DNA from: DHVE2 group archaeon
GTDB lineage: Archaea; Thermoplasmatota; Thermoplasmata; Thermoplasmatales; Aciduliprofundaceae
NCBI GenBank assembly: GCA_015520975.1
Contig: WAOZ01000165.1
Location: 1-9,277 of the forward strand
Reading direction: 5' to 3'
DNA length: 9,277 nt
The notes under the pieces are model-generated. The model was not told the origin of the DNA. It saw nothing but the letters and a program-made list of their open reading frames with translations, and searched no databases. Within the stretch, counting starts at the first letter, position 1. Every line of letters starts with the position of its first letter. Position numbers and translations under genes: made by a program. Positions 1-6,260 of this stretch are shown here, piece after piece.

Positions 1-30
1 ATTTAATAGCATCGATTTTATCTGCACGAA

Positions 31-597
31 TTATTTTTTAACCATACTCAGAAAATTCTTGAATATCTCCGCTCCGTACTCAGTATGCTCCACCTCTGGA
101 TGAAACTGCACACCGTATATAGGCCTGCTTCTGTGCTTTATAGCCTGGTATTTGCAGTTTTCAGAATGCGCCAGACCTATAAGATCCTCTCCGAGTTCCT
201 TTATTTCATCGTTGTGGCTCTCCCACGCTATGAATCTCGCAGGCAAACTGCTGAAGAGATCGTTTTCGTAATCCACGATTATTTCCGTTTTACCGTATTC
301 TGGAACTTCTGCAGGACCACTTTTCCCGCCAAAATGCTCGGCTATAAACTGTGCGCCCACGCATATACCCAGCACAGGTATATCCAGATTATCAAGGTAC
401 TCTCCCTGAAATCCAAGCTTGTGTTTCTCGTATGCGATGCTCGGCGCTCCGCCCGATAAAACAAGGGCATCAGCGTCGCGAATCTCGGACAGAGGCGTGG
501 TATTTGGAATAATGCGGGCATCAACGCCCAGATATCTAAGCATTCTCCACTCCCTGTGCGTCCACTGACCTCCGTTATCCACCACATACACGATCAT
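31..597 (-). CDS. guaAa: GMP synthase glutaminase subunit (subunit A), class I amidotransferase
   Basis: Hydrolyses glutamine and passes ammonia to the separate ATP-pyrophosphatase subunit, which turns XMP into GMP; in archaea the two halves are often separate proteins. The 188 residues are a complete class I glutamine amidotransferase domain and nothing more. The N-terminus (VVDNGGQW, then IIPNTTPLSEI at about 29-39) is typical of archaeal GuaAa. The catalytic triad is visible: Cys79 in the nucleophile elbow GICVGAQ, and His166 and Glu168 in GVQFHPEVE. SHNDEI at 127-132 also fits. The elbow has Val and Ala where many family members have Tyr/Leu and His (GICYGHQ). The gene lies 6 bp after tfb on the same strand; a GTGAT ribosome site overlaps the tfb stop codon, with 5 nt before the ATG, so translation is probably coupled. 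The ATP-pyrophosphatase subunit is not in the window. The family is clear. Confidence 0.93.
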   Translation of the reverse strand: MIVYVVDNGGQWTHREWRMLRYLGVDARIIPNTTPLSEIRDADALVLSGGAPSIAYEKHKLGFQGEYLDNLDIPVLGICVGAQFIAEHFGGKSGPAEVPEYGKTEIIVDYENDLFSSLPARFIAWESHNDEIKELGEDLIGLAHSENCKYQAIKHRSRPIYGVQFHPEVEHTEYGAEIFKNFLSMVKK

Positions 598-603
598 GGC
601 ACA

Positions 604-1533
604 TCACTTTGTTATTTCCACATTGAGCGCGGAGGATATTTCCTTGTACCTGTTTCTAATCGTTACCTCCGTAACTCCAGCAACCTCCGCGATCTCTTTC
701 TGGGTTCGCGGTTGATTGAGCATGTTCGCTGCTATATATATCGCTGCCGCAGCGACACCTGTTGGACCTTTACCTGATGTTATTCCCATTTCAGTTGCTT
801 TCTGCACGATCTCCTCCGCCTTCACAACCACATTCTTGTCGAGCCTTAATTTGCTGCAAAACTGCGTTATATACGAATTCGCAGTGGTCGGTTTCAGATT
901 CAGATTGAGTTCCTTCGTGAGATGCCTGTACGCCCTGCCGATTTTCTTCTTGTTAAGTTCGCTGGCTTTCGCAACCTCGTCCAGCGTGCGCGGCATGCCC
1001 ACCTTTCTGCATGCGGCATATATGCTGGCAGCCACTATGCTCTCTATACTTCTACCACGAATAAGATTCTTTTCAACCGCTTTTCTGTATATTATTGCCG
1101 CCGTTTCTCTTACATCTTTGGGCAAGCCCATTTTACTGGATACATTATTCAACTCCTGCAGCGCCACCGATAAGTTGCGCTCTGCAGCATTACTGACGCG
1201 TATTCTCTGGTGCCATTTCCTAACCCTGTATATCTGAGCCCTGTTTTTGTGGGGTATGCGCTTACCATAGGAATCCTTATTGCTCCAGGATATCTCGGTA
1301 GCAAGACCCTTATCATGGCTTAAAAATGTTAAAGGCGCACCGGTTCTTGCTCTTTTTTCATCCTGTTCAGCATCAAAAGCTCTCCATTCAGGACCCTGAT
1401 CTATGAAAGAATCCTCAATCACACAACCACAATCGCCACACACAAGTTCACCGCGTTCATAATCCCATATGAGATGATTGGACCCGCATTCGGGACACTT
1501 CGTTACCAATTCTTCCCTCGGCCTCCTTCTCAT
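604..1533 (-). CDS. tfb: Transcription initiation factor IIB (TFB)
   Basis: General initiation factor that bridges TBP bound to the TATA box, the upstream BRE element and RNA polymerase. From the chosen Met it is 309 residues, normal for the family. In order: an N-terminal zinc ribbon with two CxxC pairs (CPEC and CGDC, 16 residues apart), the B-reader/linker (GPEWRAFD, then RTGAPLT and HDKGLAT), and two cyclin-like repeats. The second repeat ends in the BRE-reading helix-turn-helix (EIAEVAGVTEVTIRNRY). The frame extends 16 codons further to an ATG at 1579-1581, but the TATA box at 1584-1591 predicts a transcript start near 1562, after that codon. The ATG at 1531-1533 has AGGTGAT four bases upstream (1537-1543). 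I therefore take the internal Met. It is first in an operon with guaAa. Whether the genome carries other tfb copies cannot be seen here. Confidence 0.95.
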   Translation of the reverse strand: MRRRPREELVTKCPECGSNHLIWDYERGELVCGDCGCVIEDSFIDQGPEWRAFDAEQDEKRARTGAPLTFLSHDKGLATEISWSNKDSYGKRIPHKNRAQIYRVRKWHQRIRVSNAAERNLSVALQELNNVSSKMGLPKDVRETAAIIYRKAVEKNLIRGRSIESIVAASIYAACRKVGMPRTLDEVAKASELNKKKIGRAYRHLTKELNLNLKPTTANSYITQFCSKLRLDKNVVVKAEEIVQKATEMGITSGKGPTGVAAAAIYIAANMLNQPRTQKEIAEVAGVTEVTIRNRYKEISSALNVEITK

Positions 1534-1536
1534 TTT

Positions 1537-1591
1537 ATCACCTTTATAAATTTTTTGCCGCCGTGTATGCGTAGCGGCCATGATATATAAA
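1537..1591 (-). promoter_or_regulatory. tfb promoter and ribosome binding site
   Basis: Read on the minus strand there is a TATA box TTTATATA (1591-1584), preceded by AAACC as a weak BRE-like stretch. It places transcription start near 1562, giving a leader of about 30 nt. The leader ends in AGGTGAT (1543-1537), complementary to the archaeal 16S tail, four bases before the ATG at 1533. A second AT-rich run, TTTATAAA (1551-1544), sits in the leader but is too near the ATG to be the promoter. Confidence 0.7.
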
Positions 1592-1611
1592 GGTTTCGTC
1601 TAAAAACATCC

Positions 1612-1623
1612 AAATATTTAAAT
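1612..1623 (+). promoter_or_regulatory. TATA box of the small membrane protein gene
   Basis: AAATATTTAAAT is centred about 30 bases before the ATG at 1648, the spacing expected for a leaderless archaeal transcript; no Shine-Dalgarno site lies in front of that ATG. It is back to back with the tfb promoter, the two TATA boxes being about 20 bp apart, so the two transcripts diverge from a compact shared region. Confidence 0.6.
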
Positions 1624-1647
1624 GTATTTTTTAATAGTGATTATACA

Positions 1648-2130
1648 ATGTCAGATGAGTCCGCGGGATATCTTGAAAAAACTCTAAATCTCAGCAAAAT
1701 TAAAATGTCAGTACTTTTAAAGGCCACCGTTCTGACGATCATCATAATGTTCATCACCACCCAGTTCAACTATCCCGATAGCGATGTCGCAAGAATTGTG
1801 TATTTTTTCACCGTCGCATCAACTGTTTTTGTGTGGTTTACGGTATGGATTGGATTGCCACCCTTTAAATATGGATACTTCCCAAAATTTCCAGATTGCT
1901 ATAATTTTGAAATTAAATCGCTTTACAGGGCATACATACGCAAATATTCAGTGAAGCGAAAAAAATTAGTGTATCATATATGTGATATACCGGGCATAGG
2001 GAAATGCGGTGTGGATAAAAATTTTGTCATATACTCAAACACATACGCTCCAGAGGAAATCAGCGGATTTTTTGCAAAAATAAACGAAATGTGCCGCACA
2101 AGGGATTCTGAATTACACGAAAAAATATAA
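1648..2130 (+). CDS. Unrecognised small membrane protein with two predicted helices
   Basis: I do not recognise this 160-residue protein. Two hydrophobic stretches are clear, at about residues 22-40 (VLLKATVLTIIIMFITTQF) and 48-70 (ending WFTVWIGL). They form a short hairpin joined by an acidic loop (NYPDSDVAR). After it comes a basic region (IRKYSVKRKKL, about 97-107), which by the positive-inside rule puts the C-terminal 90 residues in the cytoplasm. That tail has three cysteines (about 112, 120 and 149), but not in a metal-binding spacing. It looks like a real gene: it has its own TATA box at leaderless distance, the protein composition is coherent, and it fills the space before hel308. 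The 24 bp gap to hel308 allows cotranscription, though hel308 may have its own promoter. No function can be given. Confidence 0.7.
   Translation: MSDESAGYLEKTLNLSKIKMSVLLKATVLTIIIMFITTQFNYPDSDVARIVYFFTVASTVFVWFTVWIGLPPFKYGYFPKFPDCYNFEIKSLYRAYIRKYSVKRKKLVYHICDIPGIGKCGVDKNFVIYSNTYAPEEISGFFAKINEMCRTRDSELHEKI
2123..2130 (+). promoter_or_regulatory. Possible internal TATA box for hel308
   Basis: AAATATAA overlaps the stop codon of the preceding gene and is centred about 29 bases before the hel308 GTG, the leaderless spacing seen at other promoters here. hel308 has no good Shine-Dalgarno site, which favours its own leaderless transcript over reading through from upstream. This is inference from spacing; AT-rich matches arise easily by chance. 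Confidence 0.4.
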
Positions 2131-2154
2131 GCACTGAATTGCAATAACCGAAAG

Positions 2155-4248
2155 GTGCACATTGAAGATATACCGCTGGATCCAGAATTCATAGAAATTT
2201 TCAAAAAAGATGGGATTGAGTATCTCTATCCGCCTCAGGCAGAGGCCATTCCAGAGATATTTAAAGGTAAAAATCTCGTTGTTGCCATACCCACTGCGAG
2301 TGGTAAAACCCTTATCGCGTATACTGCCATACTCCGTGCGTTCAAAATGGGGCTCAAAAGTGCATATATAGTACCACTGAGAGCGCTCGCCATGGAAAAA
2401 TATGAGGAACTCAAAAGATTCGAATCTCTGGGGCTCAGGGTCGCTCTTGCCATAGGAGATTACGATTCTCCACCAGCTGCGCTGAGAAATTTCGATGTTA
2501 TAATAGCAACCAGCGAAAAAATGGATTCACTGCTGCGTCACAGTATAGATTTCGCCTATGATCTTGGCGTTGTGGTTCTAGATGAGATTCACCTTTTAGG
2601 AGATGAGTCGCGGGGCCCTACTCTTGAAATGGTAATCACCAAAATCAGAGATGTGAATGACAGCGTTCAGATAATAGCGCTCTCCGCCACGGTGGGCAAT
2701 TCAGAGGAGATAGCAAACTGGCTCAACGCTACGCACATTTACAGCGAGTTCAGACCCGTGCCTCTTAAACTTGGAGTATATTGCGATGATACGCTGAAAT
2801 TCATTAACGGAGATAAAGAGAGCATCAAAGGCGATTCAATGGGTATCGGCAATCTTGTGATTTCAAGAATCAAGAGTGGGGGACAGGTGATGGTCTTTGT
2901 AAGCACACGGCGCTCGGCGGAATCGCTGGCAGAAAAACTGAGCCGCAGAGTATCCAAGCATCTTACATCCGAGGAATCCGAAAAGCTGGAAACTATTGCA
3001 GAATCGCTCATGGACGAGGAATACACTGTATTCGGCGAAAAACTTGCAAAACTGATTAGGAAAGGTGTGTGCTTTCACCATGCCGGACTATCAAACTCGC
3101 AACGCGCCACGGTTGAAAATGCATTCAAAAAGCGGTTGCTGAAAGTCATCGTTGCCACACCCACTCTCGCGGCGGGGATAAATTTACCATCGCGCACAGT
3201 CATAGTTAGAGATCTCACACGCTACGACGGTTATGGCAGCAGTTACATCTCAGTTATGGAGGTAAAACAGATGCTGGGCCGCGCCGGCAGACCCAAATAC
3301 GATCGGTGGGGAGAGGGCATCCTTTATGCCAAAAATTCATCACGCGCTAAGGAGTTTGAAGAAGTGTATCTCAAAGGCGATGTGGAGAATGTGAAATCCC
3401 AGCTATCCAACGAAAGCGCGCTTCGCACCCATTTGCTCGCACTCATCGCAAGCGATATCACAAACAGCGAAGATGGTATTATTTCCCTGTTCGAAAAAAC
3501 ATTTTACGGTTATCAGATGCCCGTGAGTCTGCTCAAAAACAAAATAGAGCGCATTCTCATCTTTCTGGAAGAAAACGAGTTCATTAAAAGGAAACGTTTG
3601 CTCATGCCCACACCTCTCGGCAAAAGGGTTTCAGACCTTTATCTCGATCCCTATTCGGCAATAATTTTTAGAAAAGCATACGATATGCGTTTCGAACCGT
3701 TTATGGTTCTGCACACCATCTGCTGCACACCCGATATGAAAACTCTTTATGCACGGCGAAGCGAAATAGAGGAACTTGTGATTCTTGCGAATCTGCATCG
3801 TCTTGCACTTGATGAATTCGAAATAGACAACGATGTCTTTTTCTCTGCATTAAAGACCGCTGCGCTTATACTTGACTGGGCCAACGAGATACCGCAGGAT
3901 ACACTCATAGAAAAATACGGTGTGGGGCCGGGAGACATACATTCACGCGTGGAGCTTGCCGACTGGCTCCTTTACGCATTTTCAGAGATTGGAAAGGTTC
4001 TGAAATATCCATATTACAGACAAGTGGAGCAGTTTCGTATGCGCGTCAAATACGGTGTGAAGGAAGAGCTTTTACCACTGGTTTCGCTGAAGGGTGTGGG
4101 TAGAGTTAGAGCACGACGGCTTTACGATAGCGGATACAGAACCATTGAAGACTTGCAGAGCGCATCCGTGTCGGATCTGAGACACATACCGGGAATAGGA
4201 GAGAAGCTGGCACGGGCGATATTAAAACAAGTCAGAGGGGAAAAATAA
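2155..4248 (+). CDS. hel308: Hel308 ATP-dependent DNA helicase
   Basis: Superfamily 2, Ski2-like 3'-5' DNA helicase that unwinds lagging-strand and forked DNA at stalled replication forks. The 697 residues match the family's usual length of about 700. Motifs in order: Q-motif region (YPPQAEAIP, about 25-33), Walker A (AIPTASGKT, 44-52), DEIH box (143-146), motif III (SAT, 177-179), motif IV region (VMVFVSTRRSAE, 245-256), motif V (ATPTLAAGINLPSR, 334-347) and motif VI (QMLGRAGRPKYD, 372-383). The winged helix and ratchet domains follow. The C-terminus carries two helix-hairpin-helix elements (SLKGVGRVRARRL near 644-656 and HIPGIGEKLARAIL near 677-690). The start is GTG; the resulting N-terminus (HIEDIPLDPEFIEIF) matches where Hel308 proteins begin. 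All motifs are intact, so it should be active. It ends 3 bp from the convergent VIT1-type gene, leaving no room for separate terminators. Confidence 0.96.
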   Translation: MHIEDIPLDPEFIEIFKKDGIEYLYPPQAEAIPEIFKGKNLVVAIPTASGKTLIAYTAILRAFKMGLKSAYIVPLRALAMEKYEELKRFESLGLRVALAIGDYDSPPAALRNFDVIIATSEKMDSLLRHSIDFAYDLGVVVLDEIHLLGDESRGPTLEMVITKIRDVNDSVQIIALSATVGNSEEIANWLNATHIYSEFRPVPLKLGVYCDDTLKFINGDKESIKGDSMGIGNLVISRIKSGGQVMVFVSTRRSAESLAEKLSRRVSKHLTSEESEKLETIAESLMDEEYTVFGEKLAKLIRKGVCFHHAGLSNSQRATVENAFKKRLLKVIVATPTLAAGINLPSRTVIVRDLTRYDGYGSSYISVMEVKQMLGRAGRPKYDRWGEGILYAKNSSRAKEFEEVYLKGDVENVKSQLSNESALRTHLLALIASDITNSEDGIISLFEKTFYGYQMPVSLLKNKIERILIFLEENEFIKRKRLLMPTPLGKRVSDLYLDPYSAIIFRKAYDMRFEPFMVLHTICCTPDMKTLYARRSEIEELVILANLHRLALDEFEIDNDVFFSALKTAALILDWANEIPQDTLIEKYGVGPGDIHSRVELADWLLYAFSEIGKVLKYPYYRQVEQFRMRVKYGVKEELLPLVSLKGVGRVRARRLYDSGYRTIEDLQSASVSDLRHIPGIGEKLARAILKQVRGEK

Positions 4249-4251
4249 AAA

Positions 4252-5349
4252 TCATGCAGTTATACCGAAAAGTGCGTTCAACAGCGTTCCGAACATATAG
4301 CTCACAAACGCAGCTCCGAGTCCAAGTATCACCATCTCAACCGCTTTTTTTCGCGCCGAAATACCCGACATCATGGATATTATGGCAGATACCACTGCAA
4401 GCGCTGCACCCGCCAGAAACACTGATATGGGCAGGGCGATGTAGGTTGTGGGTGCAAAGAAATACGGCACAACGGGGAAGAACACGCCAAGGATGTACGC
4501 GAACCCCGTATATAGCGCGGCAATTTTCTCATTTACATCCTCGGTGGGAACAAGCTTTATTGCCGCATCCTTTTTCGATGCCATCTTTATGGCTATGTCG
4601 TCTATCATCTCATCGGGCAATCCGCTGTCCTTTAACCTCCCCTTTATTTCTTCCTCAGCCCTTGTTGGCGATATTGCAAATATAATTTCCATTTTTCTCC
4701 TGATACTCTCATTAACCTGTCTCTGTGAACGCACGGATACATAAGTGCCTATCGCCATAGACAGCGCTCCAGCCACGCCCACGATCAATCCGCTCAGCCC
4801 CACTATGAACGGCATGGTGACATAGATAGCCGATAATCCGGTCACAGCTCCCAATATCTCAACAAGACCATCATTCATACCAAGCACGAGATCGCGAACA
4901 TTCTCAACCCTCAGAACCTTTTTTTCATTGGAGAAAAGTTTTTCATGCTCTATCTCATCGAGAATTATAGTGCCCAGCTCCTTTCTTTCAGATTCATCCA
5001 TTTCGTAAGATGTGTAGAACTTAAAATACTTTTCAATCGCCTGCATCTCACCGCTCTCAAATATGGATACCGTGATACCTGGTCCCAGTACCTTTCTCAT
5101 GAATTTCGCAGAGAATTTCTTCCATCTCCCGAGCTTGAATTCTTTCACACTCACACCTCTCCTTTTAAGAAATTTCTTCCAGAACTGTGCATGTCTTCGC
5201 TCCATATATGCAAGTGCACGAAACTCTTTTTTGAGATTCTCATCTTTTTCCATATCCGCTATGTATTCGTAAATCATAGCATCGGTCATTTCGTCACGGT
5301 AATATTTTTCGGCAAGTTTCAGCATATCCTCTTTGTTTGCTTTGCTCAT
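4252..5349 (-). CDS. Ferritin-like/VIT1 fusion, MbfA-like iron or manganese membrane transporter
   Basis: A 365-residue two-domain protein. Residues 1-145 form a ferritin-like four-helix di-iron domain of the rubrerythrin/erythrin kind. Likely metal ligands are Glu20, Glu50 with His53 (ERRH), Glu98 or Glu101, and Glu132 with His135 (EIEH). Residues about 150-365 form a VIT1/CCC1 transporter with five hydrophobic helices (near 155-176, 180-203, 275-298, 303-327 and 335-360). The first opens with the family signature GMNDGLVEILGAVTGL. A Glu/Lys-rich cytoplasmic stretch (about 207-265) lies between helices 2 and 3, where VIT1 proteins have their metal-binding domain. In bacterial MbfA the same architecture exports iron and the ferritin-like part senses or oxidises Fe(II). 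By family, it probably moves Fe2+ or Mn2+ out of the cytoplasm; the ion and direction are inferred. It has its own leaderless promoter. Confidence 0.88.
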   Translation of the reverse strand: MSKANKEDMLKLAEKYYRDEMTDAMIYEYIADMEKDENLKKEFRALAYMERRHAQFWKKFLKRRGVSVKEFKLGRWKKFSAKFMRKVLGPGITVSIFESGEMQAIEKYFKFYTSYEMDESERKELGTIILDEIEHEKLFSNEKKVLRVENVRDLVLGMNDGLVEILGAVTGLSAIYVTMPFIVGLSGLIVGVAGALSMAIGTYVSVRSQRQVNESIRRKMEIIFAISPTRAEEEIKGRLKDSGLPDEMIDDIAIKMASKKDAAIKLVPTEDVNEKIAALYTGFAYILGVFFPVVPYFFAPTTYIALPISVFLAGAALAVVSAIISMMSGISARKKAVEMVILGLGAAFVSYMFGTLLNALFGITA

Positions 5350-5370
5350 ACAACCGGTAAAAAAATGGCA

Positions 5371-5381
5371 ATTTATTTAAT
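5371..5381 (-). promoter_or_regulatory. TATA box of the ferritin-VIT1 gene
   Basis: On the minus strand ATTAAATAAAT, preceded by CAAAG (BRE-like purines), is centred 27 bases before the ATG at 5349. There is no ribosome binding site at that ATG, so a leaderless mRNA is expected. I see no palindromic operator that would show metal control. Confidence 0.6.
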
Positions 5382-5394
5382 CTTTGCTTGAAGC

Positions 5395-5732
5395 ATGCCA
5401 CACAGAAACTTGTACATCGCATTTTCTGGAAATGGATTCACATCTTTATATTCAGCCCTTGATGAGACACTAATTTCTATAACGTGTCTGTACAAAAAAG
5501 TTGATATGAAAACACCCATCGCAATAGCCTGGATTTACTTCTGCTGAGCTTTATTTTCACCGCCGCGGGAGATATCATATACCCTTAGGCAGAGTTGCTT
5601 GAAAACAATATCCTGTGTTATGCAAGCGATATTATGCTCCTTTACGGGTACCTGTTCGTTGGACTTTTCGCCATAAAATACTGGGAAAGCATAAAAGGAT
5701 TCATCAAGGATGCAGATATTTTCGTTTCGTGA
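5395..5732 (+). pseudogene. Decayed gene for a multi-pass membrane protein
   Basis: Two overlapping reading frames together spell one plausible membrane protein. Frame 1 starts at ATG 5395 (MPHRNLYIAFSGNGFTSLY...) and stops at TGA 5545. The protein sense continues in another frame from about 5532 (LLLLSFIFTAAGDIIYP), meets TAG at 5586, then runs on as AELLENNILCYASDIMLLYG, then YLFVGLFAIKYWESIKGF, to TGA 5730. So it carries one frameshift near 5530-5545 and one in-frame stop. At least two clean hydrophobic helices are kept. The GDIIY...ASDIMLLYGYLFVG pattern recalls the membrane-sensor domains found at the N-terminus of some archaeal signalling proteins; that is only a resemblance. The stop falls 6 bp from the convergent RNase P RNA. 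The retained hydrophobic pattern suggests recent loss, or sequencing errors in a live gene. Confidence 0.6.
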
Positions 5733-5738
5733 ATTGAT

Positions 5739-6166
5739 GGGCCAAGTGTCCGGAGTAAGCCCCCTTCTGTTACGAGGGGACACCCAGGTTTCCCCTTATA
5801 ACCCCTTCCTTTAAGGGAAGAGGGTGAAGGGAGAAACCGTAGGTGTCTCCCCCCCTGGCGGCATTCGACTGAGCGCCCTACCCGCCCCTCGTCGGGCAAC
5901 TCACAGGGGCTGTTTGGGCTTGCTCCGCCGGGGTCGGCCGTTTCACCATATTCCGTGGGAATGTCATCCTCCGAGAATCATCCTGCCCCACGGACTGTGT
6001 CGTTTCTGCTCCGGAGCCATCCCTCTCGGGATCCCCGCTTGCGCGGGGCCGGCTGCCCGATGGAGGGGGGACTTTCCTCAGGAAGGGGGCAAACCCCCTT
6101 TCCAAACCCCTGAGGGGCTGGCGGGAGCGCCCGCACTTCCCGTGGCCGCCCTCGGACTCTTGGCCC
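5739..6166 (-). ncRNA. rnpB: RNase P RNA (archaeal type A-like)
   Basis: Catalytic RNA that removes 5' leaders from pre-tRNA. Read on the minus strand, the ends form P1: GGGCCAAGAGTCCG (6166-6153) against CGGACACTTGGCCC (5752-5739). The universal motifs are in order: CR I GAGGAAAGTCC (6079-6069), CR IV GGAGCAAGCCCAAACAG (5926-5910) and CR V ACAGAAGGGGGCTTAC (5770-5755). P4 forms between AAGTCCCCC of CR I and GGGGGCTT of CR V, with the universal bulged U. Other helices: P2 GGCGGC/GCCGCC (6150-6145 with 5862-5857), P5 around TCGGGCA/TGCCCGA, P8 CCCCGC-GCAA-GCGGGG (6048-6033), P9 ATCCC-GAGA-GGGAT (6032-6019), P10 GCTCCG/CGGAGC, and P12 TCCGTGGG/CCCACGGA (5994-5987 with 5959-5952). A long arm fills the P19 position. 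It is about 65% G+C by hand count. Exact ends may differ by a few bases, since P1 can extend outward through ATTG/CAAT. Confidence 0.96.
5771..5855 (-). other. Extended arm at the P19 position of RNase P RNA
   Basis: Between the 3' strand of P2 and CR V lies an 85-nt segment that folds into one long hairpin of at least three stacked stems. On the plus strand these are GGGGACACC (5776-5784) with GGTGTCTCCCC (5842-5852, one bulge), AGGTTTCCCCTT (5786-5797) with AAGGGAGAAACC (5827-5838), and AACCCCTTCC (5800-5809) with GGAAGAGGGT (5816-5825). P19 is an optional, variable helix in this family. A simple poly-T terminator is not seen after the RNA. Confidence 0.75.
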
Positions 6167-6185
6167 ATTCAATGATACATATAAT

Positions 6186-6194
6186 TATTTAAAA
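6186..6194 (-). promoter_or_regulatory. TATA box of the RNase P RNA gene
   Basis: TTTTAAATA on the minus strand, centred near 6190, predicts transcription start at about 6164-6166. That coincides with the first base of the P1 helix, so the RNA may be made without a 5' leader. It is divergent from the promoter of the FAD oxidoreductase gene, 40 bp away. Confidence 0.65.
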
Positions 6195-6225
6195 CTTCTC
6201 CCAAAAGCCACTGCGATCCATTCCG

Positions 6226-6237
6226 AATATATTAAAT
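6226..6237 (+). promoter_or_regulatory. TATA box of the FAD oxidoreductase operon
   Basis: AATATATTAAAT is centred about 29 bases before the GTG start at 6261, the usual distance for a leaderless archaeal mRNA; no ribosome binding site precedes the GTG. Confidence 0.6.
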
Positions 6238-6260
6238 CTATTGGAACAATACACGCCATC

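Noticed and set aside
1..30. A possible downstream gene start after guaAa (GTG in the minus strand near 27)
   Set aside because: Too few codons are in the window to judge, and the sequence does not resemble the start of the GMP synthase ATP-pyrophosphatase subunit.
716..1237. A 173-codon open frame on the plus strand opposite tfb
   Set aside because: It is a shadow of tfb, whose zinc ribbon and cyclin repeats are unambiguous; no promoter or ribosome site supports it.
5586..5588. In-frame TAG read as pyrrolysine in the 5395-5732 membrane protein
   Set aside because: A frameshift breaks the same gene, and nothing in the window suggests a pyrrolysine system; decay or sequencing error is simpler.
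5739..6166. Signal recognition particle RNA as the identity of the GC-rich RNA
   Set aside because: The conserved SRP core around GGAAGGGAGCAG is absent, whereas the RNase P motifs CR I, CR IV and CR V are present in order.
5733..6173. Imperfect 14-bp inverted repeats bounding a GC-rich block, with similar flanks (ATTGAT and ATTCAAT), like the ends of a small transposable element
   Set aside because: The repeats are the two strands of the P1 helix and its outward extension; the content is RNase P RNA, with no transposase and no true direct repeat.
5824..6192. Open frames on both strands in the GC-rich island (for example 5824-6192 plus and 5878-6168 minus)
   Set aside because: They lie within the RNase P RNA; the proteins are low-complexity Pro/Gly/Arg-rich, match nothing I know, and the RNA motifs and helices explain the sequence.
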